Assembly: GCA_910575475.1 (NCBI GenBank)
Contig: CAJTGD010000002.1
Span: forward strand, 124,001 to 188,000
Direction of reading: 5' to 3'
From: Lachnospiraceae bacterium
GTDB lineage: Bacteria > Bacillota > Clostridia > Lachnospirales > Lachnospiraceae
Length of the DNA stretch: 64,000 nucleotides
Positions 55,497 through 63,364 of this stretch are shown here, in pieces (positions within the stretch are counted from its first letter, which is position 1; every line of letters starts with the position of its first letter). Position numbers and translations under genes: made by a program. The notes beneath the pieces are model-generated. The model made no database searches. It was not told the origin of the DNA and saw only the letters and a program-made list of their open reading frames with translations.

Positions 55497-56057
55497 TCAC
55501 GCATACCACAACGCATGATTTGTAGTGGACACCGCATCCGCGCCGGCGGACAGCGCCGTGATGACATGCTTCTTTTCGGACAGCAGGCCGCCGGATATCA
55601 CCGGGATCTTCACGGCACTTTTGACCTGCCTGATGATATCCGGCATGATCCCGGGCATGATCTCTATGGCGCTGGGCATGGACAGCTCCACCTGCTTTTC
55701 CAGGGAATTCAGCGCGATCGAATCCACCAGGAAGGTCCGCTGTATCGCAATAAAGCCCTGTTTCTGCGCCTCCTTCACAAGATTTGGTTTTGTGCTGACG
55801 ATCCCGTCCGCACCCGCATTTCTCAGGATAAACTCCACGGATACGTCCCGGATCGCCATGCCGGTTACAAAGTCCATGTGTACGATCGCGATTTTCCCAC
55901 AGGCTTTCACCTGCCTGACGATCTCCGTGATGTTGCAGATGGAACCATATAAAATAAATATGATCCTGCATTGTGTTTTAAAGCATTCCCGCAGATCCTC
56001 CTCATTTCTGACCGCGGCGATCATCGGAAAATCCGCGAGTATCTCAGACAGCTTCAT
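55497..56057 (-). CDS. glpP: Glycerol-3-phosphate-responsive antiterminator GlpP
   Basis: 186 residues from the ATG at 56057, with GGAGG upstream. The whole protein is a TIM-barrel-like GlpP: IIFILYGSICNITEIVRQVK, HMDFVTGMAIRDVSVEFI, ADGIVSTKPNLVKEA and IEIMPGIMPDIIRQV, then ISGGLL. When bound to glycerol-3-phosphate, GlpP prevents termination in mRNA leaders. It lies downstream of a HAD phosphatase in one operon. Terminator-bearing leaders are found at both divergent promoters upstream. Confidence 0.93.
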   Translation of the reverse strand: MKLSEILADFPMIAAVRNEEDLRECFKTQCRIIFILYGSICNITEIVRQVKACGKIAIVHMDFVTGMAIRDVSVEFILRNAGADGIVSTKPNLVKEAQKQGFIAIQRTFLVDSIALNSLEKQVELSMPSAIEIMPGIMPDIIRQVKSAVKIPVISGGLLSEKKHVITALSAGADAVSTTNHALWYA

Positions 56058-56109
56058 ACTAATCTCCCTCCTTATCATATGCTCCGCATTGCCCTCATGC
56101 TCTAATTTG

Positions 56110-56910
56110 TCATAAGTCCTTCAAAACCTCTGCCATCTCATGCAGCCCTTCGAATACCGCATCCGGTTTTACATCGGATTTTTCTATGTCTTCCGGGCGG
56201 GTCTCCCCGGACAGAACCAGGATCCCGTTGGCTCCGTTATTGACGCCGGTTTTTACATCGGTGTAGATCCGATCCCCCACAAAGCTGATGTACTCCCGGG
56301 GGATCTTTGTCTTTTCCAGGATCATATCGACGGTTTCCCTGAACGGCTTTCCCAGGTAATGAGGGTGCTTTCCGGTGGACAGTTCGATGGCCGCGCAGAT
56401 GGATCCGCAGTCCGGAATGAAGCCTGTTTCTGTAGGGCAGTTGATATCCAGATGGGTGGAAATGAACTCTGCCCCGCTGCGGATCAGGGTACATGCCTTA
56501 GTCAGTTTGTCATAATCGAGTGTTTTGTCAAATCCAACGACAACGATGTCCGCATCCTCCCTGACCAGCCGGATCCCGTATTCCTGAAAATGCTGTTCCA
56601 GGGCGCGCGTGCCGAGCAGATACACCGTTTTTCCCGGGAAATTTTTCAGCAGATAGATCGCGGTGACGTCCCCCGAGGTCATGATCTCCTCTTTCGTTAT
56701 GGAACATCCCATTTTTGCAAGCTTACGTATGTAATTATCCGCAGAATCCGACGAATTATTTGTAAAAAAAATGAACTTCTTTCCTAATCTGGACACCTCG
56801 GATAAAAATTCCAGGGACCCTTTCAGAAGCTGGCTGCCAAGATAAAATGTTCCGTCCATATCCAGCACAAACAGCCGGGTCTTTTCGAGCAATTGTTTTT
56901 TGTTCATCAT
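56110..56910 (-). CDS. HAD-IIA (NagD/PGP-like) phosphatase
   Basis: 266 residues. FVLDMDGTFYLG is HAD motif I, FFTNNSSDS motif II, and YLGKPFRETVDMIL plus ISFVGDRIYTDVKTG motifs III/IV. The cap type is IIA. Such enzymes dephosphorylate small sugar or polyol phosphates. Its operon with glpP points to glycerol-3-phosphate or a related compound. AAGGAG precedes the ATG. Confidence 0.88.
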   Translation of the reverse strand: MMNKKQLLEKTRLFVLDMDGTFYLGSQLLKGSLEFLSEVSRLGKKFIFFTNNSSDSADNYIRKLAKMGCSITKEEIMTSGDVTAIYLLKNFPGKTVYLLGTRALEQHFQEYGIRLVREDADIVVVGFDKTLDYDKLTKACTLIRSGAEFISTHLDINCPTETGFIPDCGSICAAIELSTGKHPHYLGKPFRETVDMILEKTKIPREYISFVGDRIYTDVKTGVNNGANGILVLSGETRPEDIEKSDVKPDAVFEGLHEMAEVLKDL

Positions 56911-57023
56911 ACTTTTTAACTCCTTTGCGCATAACTTTTCTTAAGGGACTGCAGGGAAATAACTTGTGCAGATGATATTGGGACAAGTCAGATGGATCAG
57001 ATATTTCCATACTGTTCCTAAAC

Positions 57024-57122
57024 AAACAGAGCGAACAGGTCTGATCCCATTCGCTCTGTTTCCGGATACTGTCTGGATAAAAAAAAGCAATCCAAAAGTC
57101 CCTTGTCATGGGATTCGGACTA
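57024..57122 (-). terminator. Leader terminator and second hairpin upstream of the HAD-glpP operon
   Basis: On the minus strand the leader forms a stem from AGTCCGAATCCC and GGGACTTTTGGATT (57122-57087, with small bulges), followed by GC and eight T (57086-57079). Further down AAACAGAGCGAA (57061-57050 region) pairs perfectly with its complement at 57024-57035. The first is a strong intrinsic terminator between promoter and gene. It is a candidate GlpP target. Confidence 0.7.
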
Positions 57123-57148
57123 CTCTTAACACTCTTGTCTCTTTTCTT

Positions 57149-57177
57149 AATATACAACGTATCACCCGTGATGTCAA
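57149..57177 (-). promoter_or_regulatory. Promoter of the HAD-glpP operon
   Basis: TTGACA and TATATT are 17 bases apart on the minus strand. The same pair of hexamers with the same spacing drives the divergent operon. Confidence 0.8.
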
Positions 57178-57334
57178 TATGAAATTCACTGCATATCACA
57201 CCCCTGCATGTCACACCCACCATGCTGAACAATTCGCGGACAGTCAGGCCGAGAATTGCAACAATATGGATAAAAGAAAGAAACAAAATCTCTTTTTCAT
57301 TATGCAGAATATCTAAAGCTCTGAAAATTTGTTA

Positions 57335-57363
57335 TTGACATACTCTGGAAAAACTGCTATATT
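57335..57363 (+). promoter_or_regulatory. Promoter of the phosphodiesterase-transporter operon
   Basis: TTGACA (57335-57340) and TATATT (57358-57363) are 17 bases apart. The start would be near 57370, giving a leader of about 120 bases before the gene. Confidence 0.85.
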
Positions 57364-57378
57364 GATAACACCTAGAGA

Positions 57379-57433
57379 AAATATAGAGAAAGGTAACTCA
57401 ACGAGATGAGTTTGCCTTTCTCTATATTTTTTT
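57379..57433 (+). terminator. Leader terminator upstream of the phosphodiesterase gene
   Basis: AAATATAGAGAAAGG (left) and CCTTTCTCTATATTT (right) pair, the stem continuing inwards with AACTCA/TGAGTT, and a T-run follows at 57427-57433. It sits between the promoter and the coding region, so default transcription should stop here. This is the expected target for GlpP antitermination. Confidence 0.8.
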
Positions 57434-57489
57434 ATGCGGATTTGATCCGCCGTGAGTAAATATTTCATACAAGAAGAGGAGGAAAAAAC

Positions 57490-58365
57490 ATGCGTATTTT
57501 TCAAATTTCAGATTTTCATTTACGGGGCGACGGCAAGCTTTCGTTTCAAAAAGCGGACACGATCACTGCCATGAACCGGACGGTAGAATATTTTCTAAAA
57601 TTAAAGGAGTATGAGCTGCCGGAATTTTTTGTCGTGACCGGAGACCTGTCGGAAGGCGGTACAAGGGAAGGATATGAGATCGTGCGTGAGGGCCTGAGGA
57701 AGCTCCCCCGCCCCTGCTATATCGTTCCGGGCAACCATGATAAGCGTGATTTTTATCTGGAGATGTTTGATTCCGAAACGCCTGTGATGGATGATATCAA
57801 GCCTTACATATGCTATACCATCGACGATCAGCCGATCCGTGTGATCGTCATCGATACCAGCATTCCGGGCTGCCATTACGGCGGATTGACGGATGAGGTG
57901 GCGGAGTGGCTGGAGAAAAAGATCGTGGAATATCCGGACAAGCCGACTCTGGTATTTACGCATCATCCGCCGTTTGTGACCGGACTTCCGGCCATGGATG
58001 AGGGCTTCGGACAGGCGGACCGGCTTGCGCAGATCTTAAGACTCCACCGCAATGTACGGCTGTGCTGCGGCCATATGCATACCGGGATCTTTACACAATG
58101 GCAGGGCATTCCTGCTGTAACCTGCCCGCCTGTTGCCATGCAGATGGAAGTGGATTTCCGGGCGAAGACCGGGCCGGATGTGACACCGGAAGAAGCCGCC
58201 GACAATTTCAAAGGAGGCGGAGACCGTTTCTTTTTGGGAAATCCCGCATATCTGATCCACGATCTGCAGGACGGCCAGATCAACACACACTATATGATCA
58301 TCCCGGCAGGCGCGGACTATTCCGGACCGTGGCCGTTCAAATACTATGAGGGTGAAGAGGACTGA
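57490..58365 (+). CDS. GpdQ-like class III phosphodiesterase (glycerophosphodiesterase)
   Basis: 291 residues. The metal ligands are in order: QISDFHLRGD, VVTGDLSEGG, IVPGNHDKRD, VFTHHPPF and CGHMHTG. The layout equals GpdQ/CpdA-type enzymes that hydrolyse glycerophosphodiesters or cyclic nucleotides. No signal peptide is present. The leader terminator, the transporter downstream and nearby GlpP favour glycerophosphodiester breakdown to glycerol-3-phosphate. Confidence 0.85.
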   Translation: MRIFQISDFHLRGDGKLSFQKADTITAMNRTVEYFLKLKEYELPEFFVVTGDLSEGGTREGYEIVREGLRKLPRPCYIVPGNHDKRDFYLEMFDSETPVMDDIKPYICYTIDDQPIRVIVIDTSIPGCHYGGLTDEVAEWLEKKIVEYPDKPTLVFTHHPPFVTGLPAMDEGFGQADRLAQILRLHRNVRLCCGHMHTGIFTQWQGIPAVTCPPVAMQMEVDFRAKTGPDVTPEEAADNFKGGGDRFFLGNPAYLIHDLQDGQINTHYMIIPAGADYSGPWPFKYYEGEED

Positions 58366-58382
58366 ATGGGGGAAAATAAATT

Positions 58383-59684
58383 ATGGATAAAAATTTTAAA
58401 AAGACAGCTGCGATCACACTTTTTGAAAGCGCGGTGCAATGGTATTGCTTCCTGCTCTATGGTACGGCGGCAGGAACAGTGTTCAGCAAAGTATTTTTCT
58501 CGATCAGCGGCAATGAGGTCACCGCGCTGATCCTGTCCTACATGTCGTTCGCCATCGGCTATATTGCCGGCCCCTTCGGCGCGGTATTTTTCGGACACAT
58601 CGGGGACAAAAAGGGACGGAAATTTACCATGTATACTTCGCTGCTGATGATGGGGATCTCTACTTCTGTGATCGGTCTGCTCCCGCCGGCGGAATCGGCG
58701 GGGATCATCGTCGTATTTATCCTGCAGGCGATGCGGCTGTTCCAGTGCTTCGGCCGGGGCGGCACCTGGGGCGGCGGGATCCTGATGGCCTATGAAAATG
58801 TGCCGGAATCCAGGCGGAATTTCATTTCCTGTATTCCGCAGATCGGACTTCCCATCGGCTTCGGCCTGTCATCCATTTTGATCGCGCTGCCGAACTATTT
58901 TCTGGATGAGAGCATCTTCTTTACCTGGGGATGGAGAGTTCCGTTCCTGGCGGCTATCGTGCTGACGCTCATTGCGGTCCGGCTGAAAGGCGATATGATG
59001 GAGACTGCCGATTTTAAGGCGGCTCAGGCAAAGCTGGAACAGCAGGAGGCGGAAGGCAAAAAGGCAAAGGTGGGCTTTGTCCCCATGGTAAAAAATTACT
59101 GGCCGACGCTTCTTCTGGGCAGCGGTACCAGATGGGTTGACGGGACATTTTACAACATTTTTATCGTATGGATCCTGTCCTACTGTACGGGATGGCTTGG
59201 GATGCCGCTGATCCAGACCTATATCATTACGATCATTGCCTGTATCTTCAAGATCCCGTTTACGCTCTTCGGCGGCTGGTGCGCCCAGAAGCTGGGAAAT
59301 ACCAAAACCTTTGTGATCGGGGCGGCTTCGTCCGCCATCTTAAGCATCCCTACCCTGAAAGTCATCGAGATCAGCGGCGGCAACCTCTGGATCACGATCA
59401 CGGGGGTTGTGCTTGGGTGGAGCATCGCCTACAACCTGATCTGGGCGTGTATCGGTTCCCTCTGGTCCTCCTATTTTGAGACCGAGGTCCGCTACTCGGG
59501 GATTTCCTTCGTGTACCATGTCCCCAGCTTTCTGGTGGCCGGCATGGTGCCGACGATCTGTACTCTGCTGATCAATTATGGAAACGGAGATACGATCTAT
59601 GTGGGGATCTATTCTACGATCGTGGCACTGATCAGTCTGGTCTGTGCTGTGGTGCTGAAGAAGAGGTTTGAGAAGGAGAAGTGA
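58383..59684 (+). CDS. MFS transporter, metabolite:H+ symporter (MHS) type
   Basis: 433 residues, about 12 membrane helices. GAVFFGHIGDKKGRKFTMYT is the MFS loop 2-3 motif. RLFQCFGRGGTWGGGILMAY matches the helix-4 region of MHS transporters. It starts 17 bases after the phosphodiesterase gene. The substrate is probably a glycerophosphodiester or its product. This is inferred from the operon. Confidence 0.85.
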   Translation: MDKNFKKTAAITLFESAVQWYCFLLYGTAAGTVFSKVFFSISGNEVTALILSYMSFAIGYIAGPFGAVFFGHIGDKKGRKFTMYTSLLMMGISTSVIGLLPPAESAGIIVVFILQAMRLFQCFGRGGTWGGGILMAYENVPESRRNFISCIPQIGLPIGFGLSSILIALPNYFLDESIFFTWGWRVPFLAAIVLTLIAVRLKGDMMETADFKAAQAKLEQQEAEGKKAKVGFVPMVKNYWPTLLLGSGTRWVDGTFYNIFIVWILSYCTGWLGMPLIQTYIITIIACIFKIPFTLFGGWCAQKLGNTKTFVIGAASSAILSIPTLKVIEISGGNLWITITGVVLGWSIAYNLIWACIGSLWSSYFETEVRYSGISFVYHVPSFLVAGMVPTICTLLINYGNGDTIYVGIYSTIVALISLVCAVVLKKRFEKEK

Positions 59685-60027
59685 TCCTTTTTTGATAAAT
59701 ATGGATCTTCTCATCCAGATTTTTCAAATATCCGTCCCATTTTTTCTGTTGCTCCACCACAGCTTCCCTGTGACGGAGCAGCAGTGCCATCCGCTCCTCC
59801 ATGGTGCTGTCGCCTTCATACCGAAGGTCGGAATAATGCCGGATATCCCGCAGCAGCATTCCGGTATCCTTCAGGCGCTTGATGAACCTGGCCCACTCGA
59901 TGTCGTCCTCACTGTAGTCCCGCCTTCCGGCGGAATCTCTGTTAACGCGGATCAGGCCCTTTTTCTCATAGTAGCGGAGGGTGTATGCGCTGATGCCTGC
60001 GGCTTTGGAAAATTTGCTGATGAGCAT
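59632..60027 (-). CDS. MerR-family transcription regulator
   Basis: 131 residues. MLISKFSKAAGISAYTLRYY is the winged-helix DNA-binding part and YEKKGLIRVNRDSAGRRDYS its wing. A coiled coil (~75-115) follows. No Cys metal site is seen. The 3' end overlaps the convergent transporter gene by 53 bases. A MerR-type promoter with a 19-base spacer lies at 60871, before the AhpD-like gene. Confidence 0.9.
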   Translation of the reverse strand: MLISKFSKAAGISAYTLRYYEKKGLIRVNRDSAGRRDYSEDDIEWARFIKRLKDTGMLLRDIRHYSDLRYEGDSTMEERMALLLRHREAVVEQQKKWDGYLKNLDEKIHIYQKRITSPSQTSSSAPQHRPD

Positions 60028-60140
60028 GTGGAAACCTCTTTTCTAAAAATTGGAATCATAAAAGTCCTGTGGACGGAATATGCTTTATAATGGTAAATGC
60101 TTTATAAGTATGCGGCTCTGATTTCGATTTCAAGTTTACC

Positions 60141-60227
60141 TTGACCTCCGTTCTTAATGTGCTATAATACTTGTACAAGAGATTGCCAGTTTGTCCTCCG
60201 GTGTCCTTCGGGCCCGGGGGCTTTTTA
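60141..60227 (+). promoter_or_regulatory. Promoter and leader hairpin upstream of the Abi gene
   Basis: TTGACC (60141-60146) and TATAAT (60163-60168) are 16 bases apart. A GC-rich stem, CCTCCGG with CCGGGGG and an inner UCC/GGG part, covers 60195-60220 and is followed by CTTTTT. It thus resembles an attenuator in front of the gene. Confidence 0.6.
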
Positions 60228-60239
60228 TTTGGAGGTATT

Positions 60240-60856
60240 ATGGCAGAAAAAAACTTTAAGTCTTATAGGCAGCAGTTGAATCTTCTTCTATCAAATTAAT
60301 CGGTGACATACAGCAGGAAATTGCCCGTCAAATGAGTAAGCATCATCAAGTCGTAACTCACTACATGACTGAACACGGATATATTCCGCTCTGGGTTCTT
60401 GTCAATGTTCTGACCTTCGGAAAGATAGAATATTTTTTCAAAAATATGAAACCCTCGGATAAAATTACTATTGCAAAACAATTTGGCTTACAGCCAGATG
60501 AGCTTTCAAAATTTATGCATATGCTTGCACTTGCCCGCAATAAATGCGCCCATGACGAGCGTTTTTTTGATATGAGATTTCGAGAGCGCATTCATACAAA
60601 AAGTATCAAAAATTTTTCTGTACTCGGTATCACACGGGCAAATGATGGCTCCTATACATACGGGACCAATGATATTTATGCAATAGCCATCATGTTTTCT
60701 CTTCTGTTAAATAAAGCTGATTTAAAAGAATTTGTTTCCGCAATGAAATCAGCCTTCAAAAAACTGCAAAGGCAGGTCAAAACTGTTCCGGCCGCAGATA
60801 TTATGCTTATCATGGGGTACGGCACGAACTGGGATAATCTGCTTTGTTTAAAATAA
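60240..60856 (+). pseudogene. Abi (AbiD/AbiF-like) protein, internal deletion
   Basis: From the ATG at 60240 (GGAGG four bases upstream) the protein reads MAEKNFKSYRQQLNLLLSN and stops at 60299. In another frame, KLIGDIQQEIARQMSKHHQV begins at 60293 and continues to 60856, including GYIPLWVLVNVLTFGKIEYF and HMLALARNKCAHDERFF, the Abi_2 core. About 100-130 residues between the start and the core are missing. The only long frame (60332) would give a headless protein. Confidence 0.75.
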
Positions 60857-60870
60857 ATGTTAAAAAACAC

Positions 60871-60901
60871 TTGACTTCGACTATAGTCTAAGGTCTATCC
60901 T
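60871..60901 (+). promoter_or_regulatory. MerR-type promoter/operator
   Basis: TTGACT (60871-60876) and TATCCT (60896-60901) are separated by 19 bases. The centre of the spacer is the palindrome CTTCGACTATAGTCTAAG. Over-long spacers with a central dyad are the hallmark of promoters twisted by MerR regulators. Confidence 0.7.
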
Positions 60902-60949
60902 CCTTACAGAAGCTACTGTTTATTCTATCAGATATGGAGGAAATTGAAA

Positions 60950-61333
60950 ATGGAAAAAACAAGATTTGAAACCGGTATGGAAAATTTGAGGAGGATCGAC
61001 GGGCGCGGCGGGGAAGCGGTGATCCAATCCCTGGAGCAGATCTCACCGGACCTGGGAACGTATATTGTGGAATTTGCGTTCGGTGAGATTTACGCAAGGG
61101 AGGGGCTCTCCCTGCAGGAGCGTGAAATGATCACCCTTGCCAGCCTGCTCACGGCCGGGGGCTGCGAGGCGCAGCTGGAGGTTCACATCGCGGCTGCGCT
61201 GCATGTAGGGATCACTCCCGAAAAGATTGTGGAAACCTTCCTGCAGTGCATCCCATACACCGGCTTCCCGAAGGTTCTGAACGCCGTTTCTGCCGCGGAG
61301 AAGATCTTTCCGCCTGCGCAGCCGCAGATATAA
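60950..61333 (+). CDS. AhpD-like / carboxymuconolactone decarboxylase family protein
   Basis: 127 residues from the ATG at 60950 (GGAGG nine bases upstream). LSLQEREMITLASLLTAGGC and LEVHIAAALHVGITPEKIVE form the CMD fold. The active-site CxxC of AhpD is not present; one Cys lies in GGCEAQLEVH. It may be a small detoxifying or stress enzyme under the MerR-type promoter. Confidence 0.85.
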   Translation: MEKTRFETGMENLRRIDGRGGEAVIQSLEQISPDLGTYIVEFAFGEIYAREGLSLQEREMITLASLLTAGGCEAQLEVHIAAALHVGITPEKIVETFLQCIPYTGFPKVLNAVSAAEKIFPPAQPQI

Positions 61334-61349
61334 GAATGACACTTTACAA

Positions 61350-63116
61350 TCATTTTTCCCCCGATTCTTCCAATGGATACTTCTCCGCCGCAGCCTTCCT
61401 CGCTGCGGTCTGGTCCTTTGCGTTTTTCAGGTCCGCCGCGTAGACTTCTTCATAGCCAAGCCCTGCCGCAATATCCTGCATTTCCTTCAAAAGCCCGTCA
61501 AATGCATCGGCAGGCGCAAAGATCATATTCCAGGACGTATCGATCACCGTGGATTTGCAGCGCTCCCGCATGGTAGTGATGTTGGCGTCCTCCGCAGGCG
61601 TCGAATAATTGGCGCCGGGCGCGGTCAGTATCATACCGTGCTGCTCCAGGTATTCCATGGCGGTGTCCGCACCCATCCGCTCCGACCAGTCCTCATCCAG
61701 GGTGGTCCGGTTCGCCTCAATGGTGGATTCCCAGCGCAGGTAGTCATAAGGGGCTCCGGTGTTGGGATCCGTCTCCTGCAGGCTGAAGGTCCGGAAATTC
61801 AGCGCGGAGACTCCGTTTCCCCAGGTTCCCCCGCCGTACTCTTCGGGAACCGGCTCCTGATTGTTGGGAAGCGCCCTGTTTCCAAATTCCGTCAGCACCG
61901 GCTCTCCGTCCTCCCCCAGCTCCCAGGTCAGCCCCCGGGGACCTGCCGCCCCGTTTGCCTGGCCGTTCAGTTCAAATCCCTCGGGAGTATAGAGCCAGTC
62001 TATAAAATCCGCAAGCCGTCCGGGATCCTCCGCGCCGGAACCGATGGCGATAATGCTCGTGGAGTCCCCCTCCGGCCAGCATCCGAATGAAAAAATCTGC
62101 ATGTCCTTTACCGGAGCCAGCTTAAAACCTCGGCCTGCCGTTTTATTTTCCACATTGTTATACATACTCTGTCCGACCCAGGGCCAGGGGCTGTAGAGCA
62201 CCCTTCCGGTCTGGTATTTTTCCAGCCAGCTGTCAAAATTCTGGGACGCGGAATCCGGATCCACCAGTCCCCGCGCATTTGCCTCATTGAAAAAGCGCAG
62301 CGCCTTTATATAGAAGGAATCCGGATCCAGAATATCCTGATAGTCGGTGCCGTCGGCCCTGGACAGGACGAATCCCAGCTCATCATAACCGTACATGCAG
62401 GCGATCTGCTTCGCATTGTTCATCATATTGTAATCCCAGTCCTTAAACAGGGAAATGGCATAGATGTCGCTGCTGCCCTCTTTCCTCGCCAGCGTCTGCA
62501 TCTGCTCCAGCACATCCAGAAAATCCTCCAGGCCGTTCATCTCCGGATAGCCCAGCTCCCGGTAATATTCCCAGCGGATATAGGGGCCGAACGTGGGATC
62601 TGAGCCTTCCGACGGCTCCACTGCCGCATGGGAGGAAATAGAGTTGGGGAAGCCGTAGATTCCCTCCGTCCCTGCCAGTTCATTGGTCCGCTTCACCGCA
62701 TTTCCGTAATTTTTCATCAGATCCTTGTCCCGGACCAGCTCCGTGCAGTCTATGACCAGGCCCGAATCCACCAGTTGGTTGAACTTTCCGTTTGCCGTAT
62801 TGACCAGGATCAGATCGCCGAGACTGCCGGTCGCCGAGCGGGACTCGAACAGCGTATCCCCTCCTCCGGTCACATTCGGCGCAATGATATTCAGCTCCAT
62901 ATTGAACCGGTCTCTGACCTCTTTGGCAAACCAGCCGCTCTGGATCCCCTGATAATTGGCAAACTCGTCGTATACATCTACTGTGATGAAATTCTTATAT
63001 TCTTTTGTCCCGGAATCCGTTTCTCCGGATTGGGAAGTTCCCCCCCTGCTGCATCCTGCCGCCAGAGATGCCGTCAGCAGGAGACAGAACATTTCCCGGA
63101 TCAATCTCTTTTTCAT
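61350..63116 (-). CDS. ABC-type extracellular solute-binding lipoprotein
   Basis: 588 residues. The signal peptide ends in LAAGC with the lipidation Cys at C22. The large size and the DFIDWLYTPEGFELNGQANG block fit the LplA/family 1 group of oligosaccharide-binding proteins. It is divergent from a YesL-like gene, a combination common in polysaccharide or oligosaccharide uptake loci. The permeases are not in the window. Confidence 0.85.
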   Translation of the reverse strand: MKKRLIREMFCLLLTASLAAGCSRGGTSQSGETDSGTKEYKNFITVDVYDEFANYQGIQSGWFAKEVRDRFNMELNIIAPNVTGGGDTLFESRSATGSLGDLILVNTANGKFNQLVDSGLVIDCTELVRDKDLMKNYGNAVKRTNELAGTEGIYGFPNSISSHAAVEPSEGSDPTFGPYIRWEYYRELGYPEMNGLEDFLDVLEQMQTLARKEGSSDIYAISLFKDWDYNMMNNAKQIACMYGYDELGFVLSRADGTDYQDILDPDSFYIKALRFFNEANARGLVDPDSASQNFDSWLEKYQTGRVLYSPWPWVGQSMYNNVENKTAGRGFKLAPVKDMQIFSFGCWPEGDSTSIIAIGSGAEDPGRLADFIDWLYTPEGFELNGQANGAAGPRGLTWELGEDGEPVLTEFGNRALPNNQEPVPEEYGGGTWGNGVSALNFRTFSLQETDPNTGAPYDYLRWESTIEANRTTLDEDWSERMGADTAMEYLEQHGMILTAPGANYSTPAEDANITTMRERCKSTVIDTSWNMIFAPADAFDGLLKEMQDIAAGLGYEEVYAADLKNAKDQTAARKAAAEKYPLEESGEK

Positions 63117-63364
63117 AAAATGTGACTCTCCTTTTGTAACCCATTTGCCCTTCCTTATTTACAGTATACAACAGTCCGCAGCAGAAAGACAATTTGAAAT
63201 TGCCACGGGGGCAAATAATGTGTAATTTTGTATGTAGTTCTGTGTGCTTTTTTCCTGTAGCTGAATCTCCGGCGGAGAAACTATAATAAAAAACAGCAAT
63301 GATATTCCGAACGGCAGACGGATCTGCGGCCTGCCGCTTGGAACAACGAAAAAGGAGGCGTCTC

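Noticed and set aside
60169-60239. Type III toxin-antitoxin RNA before the Abi gene
   Set aside because: The leader before the hairpin is only about 20 bases and has no tandem repeats, too short for an RNA antitoxin.
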